NCBI GenBank assembly: GCA_016209535.1
Contig: JACQVW010000854.1
Location: 1 to 33,850 of the forward strand
Length of the DNA: 33,850 bases
DNA from: Planctomycetota bacterium
GTDB lineage: Bacteria > Planctomycetota > UBA8108 > SXIK01
Direction: 5' to 3'
How positions within the stretch are numbered: position 1 is the first letter of the stretch; each line of letters opens with the position of its first letter. The position numbers were made by a program, and so were the translations under genes. The notes beneath the pieces were generated by a model, which was given only the letters and a program-made list of their open reading frames with translations, searched no databases and was not told the DNA's origin. Below, one piece after another: positions 5,132 to 13,167 of the stretch.

Positions 5132-7744
5132 ATGAACCCGTTCCCCTCCCTGCGTGCGCCTCTCCGCCTCGGGGCCGCCGCCGCGGTCCTCGCCGGCCTC
5201 GCGGTCGGCTCGGCGCCCGCGTACCTCCCCGCCCAGACCCGCTGGGAGGCCGAAGTCCGAGCCTTCGAGGCCCGCGACGCGGCGAGCCCGCCGGCGCGCG
5301 GCGGCGTGTTGTTCGTTGGGTCCTCGAGCATCCGGCTCTGGGACCTGGAGCGGAGCTTCCCGGGGCTCGGGGCCCTGAACCGGGGCTTCGGGGGCTCCCA
5401 GATGCAGGACTGCGTGGACCTCGCGGAGAGGATCGTCCTCCCCTACGCGCCGCGCGTCGTCGTGGCGTACGAGGGCGACAACGACATCGCGGCGGGGGTG
5501 GCGCCGGAGGACGTGCTCCGCGGCGCCCGGGCCTTCGCCGCGAAGGTGCACGCGCGGCTCCCGGGCACGCGGATCTGGTTCATCTCGATCAAGCCGAGCC
5601 TCGCCCGCTGGCAGCTCTACCCGGCCATGCGCCGGGCGAACGAGCTCATCGAGGCCTGGACGCGCACGGATCCGCGTCTCGGGCTCATCGACGCGGCGCA
5701 AGCCATGCTCGGGCCCGACTCGAGGCCGCGCCCCGAGCTCTTCGTGCAGGACGGCCTCCACTTGAGCGAGGAGGGCTACGTGCTGTGGGCCTCGCTGGTG
5801 GCGCCGCGGATCCGCGAGGGGCGGCCCAACGTCGTCCTCCTCCTCTCCGACGACCACGTCCACTCGGCCTTGAGCTGCGCCGGGAGCCGGGCGCTCAAGA
5901 CGCCCAACCTCGACTGGCTCGCGTCCGGGGGCGTGCGGTTCACCCATTGCTTCTCGACGAACCCCATCTGCACTCCGGCGCGGGCATCGATCCTGACGGG
6001 GAGGCAGAGCTGGAGCGCCGGGGTCACCTTCTTCGGGAAGGCGATGCCGAGGGAGATCCCCACGTGGCCCGCCCTCCTCCGCGCCGCGGGCTACGAGACC
6101 TTCTACACGGGAAAGTGGCACAACGACGGGCATCCCCGGGACAGGGGGTTCGCCTCGGGGAAGGACCTGTTCCTCGGCGGCATGGCGGACCACCGCGCGG
6201 TCCTCGTCCAGTCCTTCGACGGGAGGGAGAAGCGCACGGGCGAACGGTTCTCGAGCGAGCTCTTCACCGAGGCGGCCCTGGGCTTCCTCGACGCGCGCTC
6301 GAAGGCCAGGGACGGACGGCCCTTCTGCCTCGTCGTGAGCTACACGGCGCCTCACGACCCTCGGACGCCGCCCGAGGAGCACGCGAAGCTCCACGACCCG
6401 GCCGCGGCGCCCCTGCCGGCCAGCTTCCTGCCTCGGCCGCCCGTCGAGCTCTTCACCTCGGACATCCGCGACGAGAAGCTCCTGCCGTTCCCGAGGACCG
6501 AGGCCGACGTGCGCCGCGAGACGGCCGCCTACCACGGCATGGTCTCCCACCTCGACGAGCAGGTCGGGCGCATCCTCTCGAGGCTCGACGAGCTGGGCCT
6601 CCGGGAGGACACGCTTGTCGCCTTCGCCGGAGACAACGGCCTCGCCCTCGGCGCCCACGGCGTCCTCGGGAAGCAGGCCCTCTACGAGGAGTGCGTCCGG
6701 GTGCCCTTGATCCTGCGCTGGCCGAGGCTCGCCCGCGGCCCCGCGGCGTCGGGGCGCCTCGTGACCCTCGCCGACCTCTTCCCCACGATCTGCGAGGCCG
6801 CGGGCGTGCCGGTGCCGGCCGGCGTCGAGGGGAAGAGCCTCCTCGGCCTCTACCGCGGCGAGGAGGCGCCGCTGCGGGATGAGGTGCGGCTCATGTACCA
6901 CGACCTCCACCGCGGCATCCGCACCGAGGCGCACAAGCTCATACTCCACCTGCGCACGGGCGCGCGGGAGCTCTTCGACCTCGAGCGGGACTCGCACGAG
7001 CTCGCGAGCCTCGCCGGGAAGCCCGAGCACGCCGCGCTCGAGGCGCGGCTCGCCGCCCGGCTCGATGCCTGGCGCGAGGCCTCGCCGGAGCTCTTCCCGG
7101 CGGTCGCCGCCCCGCCCTACAGGCCCACCGCGAGCTACTCGACGCGCGAGGTCGAGGGGTGGACCGCCCGCGTGAGCCCCGCCCTCGAGGCCGATGCGGA
7201 GCTCTGCGCGCAGACGCTGCGCCTCCTGGAGGTGAAGCTCGCCGAGGTCCGCCGCGTCGTGCCGCCGAAGGCCCTGGGGGAGCTCCGCAGGGTGCCCTTC
7301 TGGGTCGAGCTCGAGGACAAGCGGTTCCCCTGCATGTGCTACCACGCCTCGGCGGGCTGGCTCGGCCCCAACGGCTACAACCCCGAGAAGGAGGGCGGCG
7401 TGGAGATCGCGAACGCCCGCAACTTCCTCCGCTGGACTCTCGACCAGCCCTGGATGGTCCTCCACGAGCTCTCCCACGCCTACCATTTCCGCGTCCTCGG
7501 CGAGTTGCACGCCGAGCTCAAGGCCGGCCACGCAGCGGCGGAGACGAGCGGGAAGTACGACGCGGTCCTCCACTTCTCGGGCGCCCGGAAGCGCGCCTAC
7601 GCCCTCGAGAACCCCGGGGAGTACTTCGCCGAGCTCAGCGAGGCCTACTTCGGCCAGAACGACTTCTACCCCTTCGTCCGCGCCGAGCTCAAGGAGCACG
7701 ACCCGAGGGGCTTCGAGGTCGTGGAGAGGCTGTGGGGGGAGTGA
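5132..7744 (+). CDS. Three-domain exported enzyme: SGNH hydrolase + sulfatase + metallopeptidase-like domain
   Basis: Residue numbers count from the in-frame GTG 5120 (874 residues); ATG 5132 (residue 5) is the likelier start. A signal peptide ends near APAYLPAQ. Residues 60-233 are an SGNH/GDSL esterase: VGSSSIRLW (Ser68), NRGFGGSQM (Gly92), GDND (Asn121) and DGLHL (Asp211, His214). Residues 235-655 are a type I sulfatase: LLSDDH metal ligands 244-245, CTPAR at 284-288 (Cys284 is the formylglycine residue), GKWH 331-334 and AGDNG 504-508. Residues 690-874 carry HELSH (782-786) and NPGEYFAELSEAYFG (831-845), a zinc-metallopeptidase pattern with a likely downstream Glu ligand. The combination suggests removal of ester and sulfate groups from a polysaccharide or glycoprotein. 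An anaerobic or aerobic maturase elsewhere in the genome would be needed. Confidence 0.88.
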   Translation: MNPFPSLRAPLRLGAAAAVLAGLAVGSAPAYLPAQTRWEAEVRAFEARDAASPPARGGVLFVGSSSIRLWDLERSFPGLGALNRGFGGSQMQDCVDLAERIVLPYAPRVVVAYEGDNDIAAGVAPEDVLRGARAFAAKVHARLPGTRIWFISIKPSLARWQLYPAMRRANELIEAWTRTDPRLGLIDAAQAMLGPDSRPRPELFVQDGLHLSEEGYVLWASLVAPRIREGRPNVVLLLSDDHVHSALSCAGSRALKTPNLDWLASGGVRFTHCFSTNPICTPARASILTGRQSWSAGVTFFGKAMPREIPTWPALLRAAGYETFYTGKWHNDGHPRDRGFASGKDLFLGGMADHRAVLVQSFDGREKRTGERFSSELFTEAALGFLDARSKARDGRPFCLVVSYTAPHDPRTPPEEHAKLHDPAAAPLPASFLPRPPVELFTSDIRDEKLLPFPRTEADVRRETAAYHGMVSHLDEQVGRILSRLDELGLREDTLVAFAGDNGLALGAHGVLGKQALYEECVRVPLILRWPRLARGPAASGRLVTLADLFPTICEAAGVPVPAGVEGKSLLGLYRGEEAPLRDEVRLMYHDLHRGIRTEAHKLILHLRTGARELFDLERDSHELASLAGKPEHAALEARLAARLDAWREASPELFPAVAAPPYRPTASYSTREVEGWTARVSPALEADAELCAQTLRLLEVKLAEVRRVVPPKALGELRRVPFWVELEDKRFPCMCYHASAGWLGPNGYNPEKEGGVEIANARNFLRWTLDQPWMVLHELSHAYHFRVLGELHAELKAGHAAAETSGKYDAVLHFSGARKRAYALENPGEYFAELSEAYFGQNDFYPFVRAELKEHDPRGFEVVERLWGE

Positions 7745-7928
7745 TCGGTCGGTCGAGACGTACTCGTCTTGAGCCCCCAAGCCCCGCCGTCGATCCGGGA
7801 CAAGATTGCACGGTTGACCCAAGCGCACAGAGGGATTAGGGTTGCATCGAGGGGTCCTTTCAAGGAGAAACCCGGTGAGGCGGCGGCCGGGACGAGCACG
7901 GCACGGCGGCGCGCGGTGACGTTCTGGG

Positions 7929-7934
7929 TATAAT
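7929..7934 (+). promoter_or_regulatory. Candidate -10 box upstream of the Uma2 gene
   Basis: TATAAT, a consensus -10, stands 43 bp before the ATG in otherwise GC-rich sequence. No convincing -35 lies 16-18 bp upstream, so it is a partial promoter signal. GGGGAG (7963-7968) is the likely ribosome binding site. Confidence 0.4.
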
Positions 7935-7976
7935 CCACCGAACCGGATCCTACGCCCTTCACGGGGAGCTCGAGAC

Positions 7977-8759
7977 ATGGAAACCAAACCCACTTCATCC
8001 GTAGCTGCCCAGCCGGCTGCACCGGCACTCGCCAACGGGCTGCGGCCTGAGGACATCCCCTGCCTCGACGCCATCAAGACCGAGGATGACAGACCGGTGG
8101 ACAACATCTACTCCGCCCTCCAGCAGAAGCTTCTCACGGAACCGCTTTACAGCTCCTGGGCGGGGCCCGGGGAGGGCCGGAAGTTCCTCGCCGTGTCCAA
8201 CGTCGGGCTTTTCTATGCGGCCAAGAAGCCTCCCCTGGTGCCCGACGCGATGCTGAGCCTGGACGTGGAGCTGGGCAACGATCCATTGGAGAAGGAGAAC
8301 CGCTCCTACTTCACGTGGATCCTGGGCAAGCCCCCGGAAGTGGTCATCGAGGTCATCTCCAATGTCGAGGGCGAGGAGGACACGAGGAAGTTCCGGCTCT
8401 ACGCGCAGCTCGGCGTCTTGTACTACGTGATTTGGGATCCAGGTCTCCATCTGGGATCCGATCCGTTGCGGATCTACTCCTTGAGTGAGAAGCGGTACGC
8501 GCCGCTCCAGGGGCGATTCCTTCCCGTCGTGGGACTGGGCCTGACCACCTGGAACGGCATGTTCGAGAGCTGGCCGACGAGGTGGCTTCGCTGGTGCGAC
8601 GCCACAGGAGCTGTCATCCCAACCGGCGCTGAGCGCGCCGAGGAGGAACGCCGACGAGCCGAGGATGAGCGGCAACGAGCCCAGGAGGCTGAGGGGCGTG
8701 CCGCCAAGCTGGCGGCGAGGTTGCGAGCGCTGGGCGTGGATCCGGACAGCGTGAAGTGA
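7977..8759 (+). CDS. Uma2-family (DUF820) PD-(D/E)XK nuclease-like protein with C-terminal coiled coil
   Basis: This 260-residue cytoplasmic protein has a ribosome binding site GGGGAG 8 bp before the ATG. The core matches Uma2: PPLVPDAMLSLDV (Asp90), PPEVVIEVIS (Glu125), a Lys13 residues later in DTRKFRLYAQLGV (Lys138) and YYVIWDP. Together these form a PD-(D/E)XK active site, so a nuclease fold is expected; the biological role of Uma2 proteins is not established. Residues ~217-250 are an Arg/Glu/Ala-rich helix (EEERRRAEDERQRAQEAEG) likely to be a coiled coil. The common version of this family has such a tail. It has its own promoter-like element and no obvious partner gene; a transposon-associated or defence role would be speculation. 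Confidence 0.82.
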   Translation: METKPTSSVAAQPAAPALANGLRPEDIPCLDAIKTEDDRPVDNIYSALQQKLLTEPLYSSWAGPGEGRKFLAVSNVGLFYAAKKPPLVPDAMLSLDVELGNDPLEKENRSYFTWILGKPPEVVIEVISNVEGEEDTRKFRLYAQLGVLYYVIWDPGLHLGSDPLRIYSLSEKRYAPLQGRFLPVVGLGLTTWNGMFESWPTRWLRWCDATGAVIPTGAERAEEERRRAEDERQRAQEAEGRAAKLAARLRALGVDPDSVK

Positions 8760-8849
8760 AGTAGAGCAATCCGGTGAAGGACGGACCATGCTTGTGTCCA
8801 TGCTCGGGAGGATCGCAAGACGGGCCGCCCATGGGTCGAGGAGGTCGCG

Positions 8850-11800
8850 ATGAGAGCCAGCAGGGTCGTGTCAGTCGCCTGCCTCGTCCTCCCGGCGGCG
8901 GTCCAAGCCCTCGCCGCCTCCGGCGTGCGCCTCTCGGAGGTCCACTACCACCCGGCGGGGGACCTGCCGCTCGAGTTCATCGAGCTCCGCAACGCGGGCT
9001 CGCAGCCCGTCGACCTCCTCGGGTGGTCCTTCACGGACGGCGTGCGCTTCGCCTTCACGCGGTCCCTCGTCGTGCCGCCCGGCGGGTTCGTCCTCCTCGC
9101 GATGGACGCCGCCGCCGTGGCCGCGGAGCTCGGGGTCGACGTTGCGGCGATCGCCGGCGAGCTCTCCGGCCGCCTCGACGACTCGGGCGAGCGCCTCGCC
9201 CTCGTCGACGGCGAGGGGCGCCTCGTCGAGGAGCTCACCTACTCGGACCGGTTCCCCTTCGATTCGGCGGCGGACGGCGGGGGCTCGTCCCTCCAGCGCG
9301 TCTGCTTCGACCTCCCGGCGGATGCGCCCTTCAACTGGCGCGCCGACCCGCCGACGCCGGGGAGGCTCCATGCGCCCCGCTGCCCGCCCCCCCCGCCCCA
9401 GGAGGACCTCGAGCGCTCCCCCGTTGTGCTCCACGAGATCCACTACCACCCGCCGGGCGACCCCGAGCCGCCCCTCGAGTACGTGGAGCTCTCGAACCGC
9501 GGCGCGGCGGAGCAGGACCTCTCGCGCTGGACGCTCGAGAAGGGCGTCGCCTTCACCTTCCCGCCGGGCACCCGGATCGCGGCCGGCGGCTACCTCCTCG
9601 TCGCGCAGGACCCGGCGGCCCTCGCCGCCCGCTTCGGCATCGACCGCTCCCGCATCCTCGGGCCCTTCGAGAAGGGGTCGCGCCTCTCGAACTCCGGAGA
9701 GACGGTGCGCCTCGCCGACGCCACGGGCAGCCTGCGGGATGAGGTGACGTACGCCGACGAGGGCCCGTGGCCCGCCTTCGCCGACGGCCTCGGCGGGAGC
9801 CTCCAGCGCGTGAGCGCCCTGGGTCCCACGGGGGCCCCGGGGAACTGGAGGGCCGCCCTGCCGCCAGCGGTCGGGGAGGGCACCTCGGAGTGGAGGACGT
9901 TCCGCGTCGAGGGCGAGCACGACGGGCCGCGCTTCTACTTCTACCTGCTCGGCGCGGGCGAGGTCCTCATCGACCGAGTCTCCCTGGTCCTCAAGGACGA
10001 CCCGTCGACGGCGCTCCTCTCGGGCGGGGAGTTCGACGACGGGCTCGCGCCTTGGTCGGGCACCGGGAACCACATCGGCTCGCGCGCCGAGGCCACGGGA
10101 GGCTTCGGCGACGGCGGGCCCTGCGCCCGCGTGGTCGCGACGGGGCCCGGGAACGGCTTCCAGCACGCGATCCGCCAGACCCTGTCGTCCTCGACGGTGC
10201 CGGGGACTCGGGTCGTCCTCACGCTCCACGTGAAGCACCTCTCGGGCGACAGCCGGTTCGTGGCGCGCGCGTCCATTGCGACCAGCGACAACGGGCTCCT
10301 CTACCTCGAGGCGGACGCGAGGACGGGCGACGCGGGGGGCGGCCTCACGCCGCTCGCGCCCAACTCCGTGGGGGGTCCCACCGTGCCCCCGACCCTGGAG
10401 CTCGTGGAGCTGGACCCGCCCTGGCCGACGTCGAGGGACGCGGTGGCGGTGCGGGCCCGCGTGGTGAGCGCGACGCCCGTCGAGGTGGTCGCGAGCTCGC
10501 AGGTCGGTACGGGCCCCTCGACGGAGACCCCGCTCCGCGACGACGGGGCCGCGCCGGACCTCCTCGCCGGCGATGGCGTCTGGTCCGGCGCGCTGCCGGC
10601 GGCGCCCAGCGGGTCCCTCGTCTGGCTGTCGCTCCGGGCGGTGACCGCCGAGGGCGCCGCGAGCTGGTGGCCTCCCTTCAAGAACCCCGTGTCCGTGACC
10701 GGCTACTACGTCACCGACAGCCTTCCCGAGCAGAACGAGCACCTGAGGCTCTTCTACATCTTCACTCCGGGCGCCCTCGCCGACCTCTCCTGCGACGATG
10801 GTGCGCGGCGGGACGGGGACTTCGTCGACTTCCGCGGCCGCGCCTACCGAGGCGTGGGCGTCAAGTTCCGCGGCGAGACCGCCTGCGGCTACCCGAAGCG
10901 GCCCATCCGCGTCGAGCTCACCAAGGGGGACCTCTTCGACCGCCAGAGGGATCTGAACTTCAACGCGGGCTGGAACGACAAGTCGATGCTCCGCGAGCGC
11001 TTCGCCTTCGACCTCTTCCGCGACGCGGGCGTCGCCGCGAGCGAGTGCCACATGGCGCGCGTCCACACCAGGGGCGGCGCCTTCCACGGCGTCTACTTCA
11101 CCGTCGAGGACCCGACCGAGGAGTACCTGCGCCGCAACGGGCGCGATCCTGGCGGCGCGCTGTACAAGTGCCGGACGCCCATGCTCTCGGGCGGCACGGG
11201 CGGCTACGAGCCGCGCACGGACTCCTCGCAGGAGAAGCTCCAGACGGTGAGCGCCTTCGCCGCTCAGCTCAACGCCTCGAGCGGCCAGGCCCTGATCGAC
11301 CTCCTCGTGGCGGCGATGGACGTCGACGGGGTCTTCGACTACCACGCCACGAAGACGATCATCTGCGACGGCGACTCGGTCGTGAAGAACTGGATCCTCT
11401 ACCTCGGCCGCCGCGAGGTCGAGGCTTCGGGGCCCGAGCTCTTCTCGTGCTCCCCGTGGGACCTCGACCTCACTTACGGGCAGATGCTGCTCACGACGGA
11501 CCAGCGGTGGTACGACGTCCACCCGCTCTTCCAGACCCAGACGTACCCTTTCTACGACCAGGGCTACCATGGGATCTACAACGCGCTCCTCCAGCGCGCC
11601 CCGGGAGACTACTTCGTGAAGGCGTACTACGGCCGCATGTGGCACCTCCTCGAGGAGAAGTTTCGGGAGGAAGTGCTGTTCCCGAGGCTCGACGAGTACG
11701 AGGCGGCCACGGGCGCCGCCGTGCGGGAGGACCTCCGCAAGTGGCCGCGGTGGGGCCCCCGCGGCACCGACCCCGACTACTGGCGGCGCGACCACAGGAC

Positions 11801-12935
11801 CTTCATCCAGAGGCGCCGCGAGTTCCTCACCACGTACGTGCAGCGCGAGAACCCGACGACCCAGGGCCGCAAGCTCCGCTACGTGCCCGCCCCGCGCGTC
11901 AAGCTTACGGAGATCCACTTCAACCCGCCGGGGCAGGGCGCGGGCCTCGAGTTCGTGGAGCTCACGAGCCTCGATGACTTTCCCGTCGACGTCGGGGGCT
12001 GGTCCATCCCGCTCCTCGAGCACGTCTTCGCGCCCGGGACGGCGATCGGGCCGCGGGAGAGCATCCTCGTGGCCAAGGATCCGGACCTGCTGCGGTCCGC
12101 GGCCGGCCTCGCCGGGGTGACCGTGCTCGGTCCTTACCCCGGCGAGCTGCCCGGGGCGGGCGGGATCCTGCGGCTGATCGACGACGGCGCGGGCGGCAAG
12201 TACTACCCCGAGACCATCGACATCGTCGCCTACGATGACGAGCCGCCCTGGCCCGAGGAGGCCGACGGCGGCGGGAAGAGCCTGGAGCTCGCCGGGACGT
12301 CCCTCGACAACGACCACGCCTCGAGCTGGCGCGCCGGCTGGTCGCCGGGGCGCGCCGCGGCTGCCAACGCGGCTCCTGCGGCGCGGATCGATGCGCGGCC
12401 GGGGGCCGGGCCCGAGCCTCTCCAGGTGCTCCTGAGCGCTCTCTCGTCGACCGATCCCGACGGCGACGAGCTCCGCTTCTCCTGGAGCCTCCCCGAGGGC
12501 GCGGGGGCGGGGTCGCTCGAGGAGCGCGCCGTGCTGCTCGGGGTCTTTGACCGGCCCGGGAAGTACCGCGTGAGCCTCACGGCCAGGGACGCCTTCGGCG
12601 GCGAGGGCAAGGCCGAGGTCGAGGTGTCTGTCGAGGAGAGCCTCGAGCCGCGCTTCCGCCGCGGCGACTCGAGCTCCGACGGGCAGGCGGACCTGAGCGA
12701 TGCCGTGAGCACCCTCAACTTCCTCTTCACGGGCGGCGCGGCGCCCGTCTGCCCCGACGCGGCGGACTCGGGCGACGACGGCGAGGTCAACATCTCCGAC
12801 GCGATCTACCTCCTCGCGTACCTCTTCACGGGGGGGCCCGCGCCCCCGCCGCCGGGGGCCGGCGCCTGCGGCGTGGACCCGACCGCGGACGGCCTCGGGT
12901 CCTGCATCGAGGCGCCGGGCTGCGCCGTGCCCTGA
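8850..12935 (+). CDS. Giant secreted CotH-kinase/lamin-tail-domain protein with PKD and dockerin-like modules
   Basis: This is a 1361-residue protein. GAGGAGG (8838-8844) is a strong ribosome binding site 5 bp before the ATG. A signal peptide ends near ALAAS. Domains: lamin-tail 1 (~25-135; VRLSEVHYHPAGD, LEFIELRN), lamin-tail 2 (~192-334; LHEIHYHPPGDPE, LEYVELSN), a carbohydrate-binding-like jelly roll (~344-490), CotH kinase-like domain (~631-994; GVGVKFRGET, LNFNAGWNDKSMLRERFAFD, CSPWDLDLTYG with D871 and D873), lamin-tail 3 (~1014-1157), PKD-type domain (~1174-1264; SSTDPDGDELRFSW) and a dockerin-like tail (~1267-1361; GDSSSDGQADLSDAV, DPTADGLGSC). CotH domains phosphorylate proteins in spore coats and elsewhere; here the enzyme would act outside the cell. 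The substrate is unknown. A homologous protein lies at 20443-25203. Confidence 0.85.
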   Translation: MRASRVVSVACLVLPAAVQALAASGVRLSEVHYHPAGDLPLEFIELRNAGSQPVDLLGWSFTDGVRFAFTRSLVVPPGGFVLLAMDAAAVAAELGVDVAAIAGELSGRLDDSGERLALVDGEGRLVEELTYSDRFPFDSAADGGGSSLQRVCFDLPADAPFNWRADPPTPGRLHAPRCPPPPPQEDLERSPVVLHEIHYHPPGDPEPPLEYVELSNRGAAEQDLSRWTLEKGVAFTFPPGTRIAAGGYLLVAQDPAALAARFGIDRSRILGPFEKGSRLSNSGETVRLADATGSLRDEVTYADEGPWPAFADGLGGSLQRVSALGPTGAPGNWRAALPPAVGEGTSEWRTFRVEGEHDGPRFYFYLLGAGEVLIDRVSLVLKDDPSTALLSGGEFDDGLAPWSGTGNHIGSRAEATGGFGDGGPCARVVATGPGNGFQHAIRQTLSSSTVPGTRVVLTLHVKHLSGDSRFVARASIATSDNGLLYLEADARTGDAGGGLTPLAPNSVGGPTVPPTLELVELDPPWPTSRDAVAVRARVVSATPVEVVASSQVGTGPSTETPLRDDGAAPDLLAGDGVWSGALPAAPSGSLVWLSLRAVTAEGAASWWPPFKNPVSVTGYYVTDSLPEQNEHLRLFYIFTPGALADLSCDDGARRDGDFVDFRGRAYRGVGVKFRGETACGYPKRPIRVELTKGDLFDRQRDLNFNAGWNDKSMLRERFAFDLFRDAGVAASECHMARVHTRGGAFHGVYFTVEDPTEEYLRRNGRDPGGALYKCRTPMLSGGTGGYEPRTDSSQEKLQTVSAFAAQLNASSGQALIDLLVAAMDVDGVFDYHATKTIICDGDSVVKNWILYLGRREVEASGPELFSCSPWDLDLTYGQMLLTTDQRWYDVHPLFQTQTYPFYDQGYHGIYNALLQRAPGDYFVKAYYGRMWHLLEEKFREEVLFPRLDEYEAATGAAVREDLRKWPRWGPRGTDPDYWRRDHRTFIQRRREFLTTYVQRENPTTQGRKLRYVPAPRVKLTEIHFNPPGQGAGLEFVELTSLDDFPVDVGGWSIPLLEHVFAPGTAIGPRESILVAKDPDLLRSAAGLAGVTVLGPYPGELPGAGGILRLIDDGAGGKYYPETIDIVAYDDEPPWPEEADGGGKSLELAGTSLDNDHASSWRAGWSPGRAAAANAAPAARIDARPGAGPEPLQVLLSALSSTDPDGDELRFSWSLPEGAGAGSLEERAVLLGVFDRPGKYRVSLTARDAFGGEGKAEVEVSVEESLEPRFRRGDSSSDGQADLSDAVSTLNFLFTGGAAPVCPDAADSGDDGEVNISDAIYLLAYLFTGGPAPPPPGAGACGVDPTADGLGSCIEAPGCAVP

Positions 12936-12936
12936 C

Positions 12937-12956
12937 GGCCAGTGATGGCCAGTGAT
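12937..12956 (+). repeat. 10-bp tandem duplication after the CotH gene
   Basis: GGCCAGTGAT occurs twice in direct tandem immediately after the stop codon. The following 12957-13167 is a gene-free spacer with a 5-bp G/C hairpin (GGGGG, 8-nt loop, CCCCC) near 13106-13123. I recognise no RNA family there. Confidence 0.7.
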
Positions 12957-13167
12957 GGAGTTCATCCCAGCCAATTACCGGCCTTGTAAAGCACGTTTAG
13001 CAGACCGCTCGGCTCGGAGGAAACGGTGGGAGGCACAAGTCCGCTGTGCACCCTGGATTGCGAAGGGCGTGCGCCCGCGGCTTGCCGGTTGCTATCCACT
13101 CACGCGGGGGCATACTGTCCCCCTCGGGTCTCAAGCAAGGAATCTGGCTCCAAGAGTAAGAGGTACC

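Noticed and set aside
8871-12974. Very long open frame on the strand opposite the CotH giant
   Set aside because: Long antisense frames are expected in high-GC coding DNA; the plus-strand frame has signal peptide and known domains, the minus one has none.
13031-13130. Possible riboswitch or structured RNA upstream of the CHRD gene
   Set aside because: Small hairpins exist, but I could not match the conserved core of any riboswitch, SRP RNA, RNase P RNA or tmRNA that I know.
12952-13167. In-frame upstream extension of the CHRD gene
   Set aside because: The added residues have no coding character, no signal peptide and no ribosome binding site, while ATG 13168 has both a signal peptide and AAGAGG.
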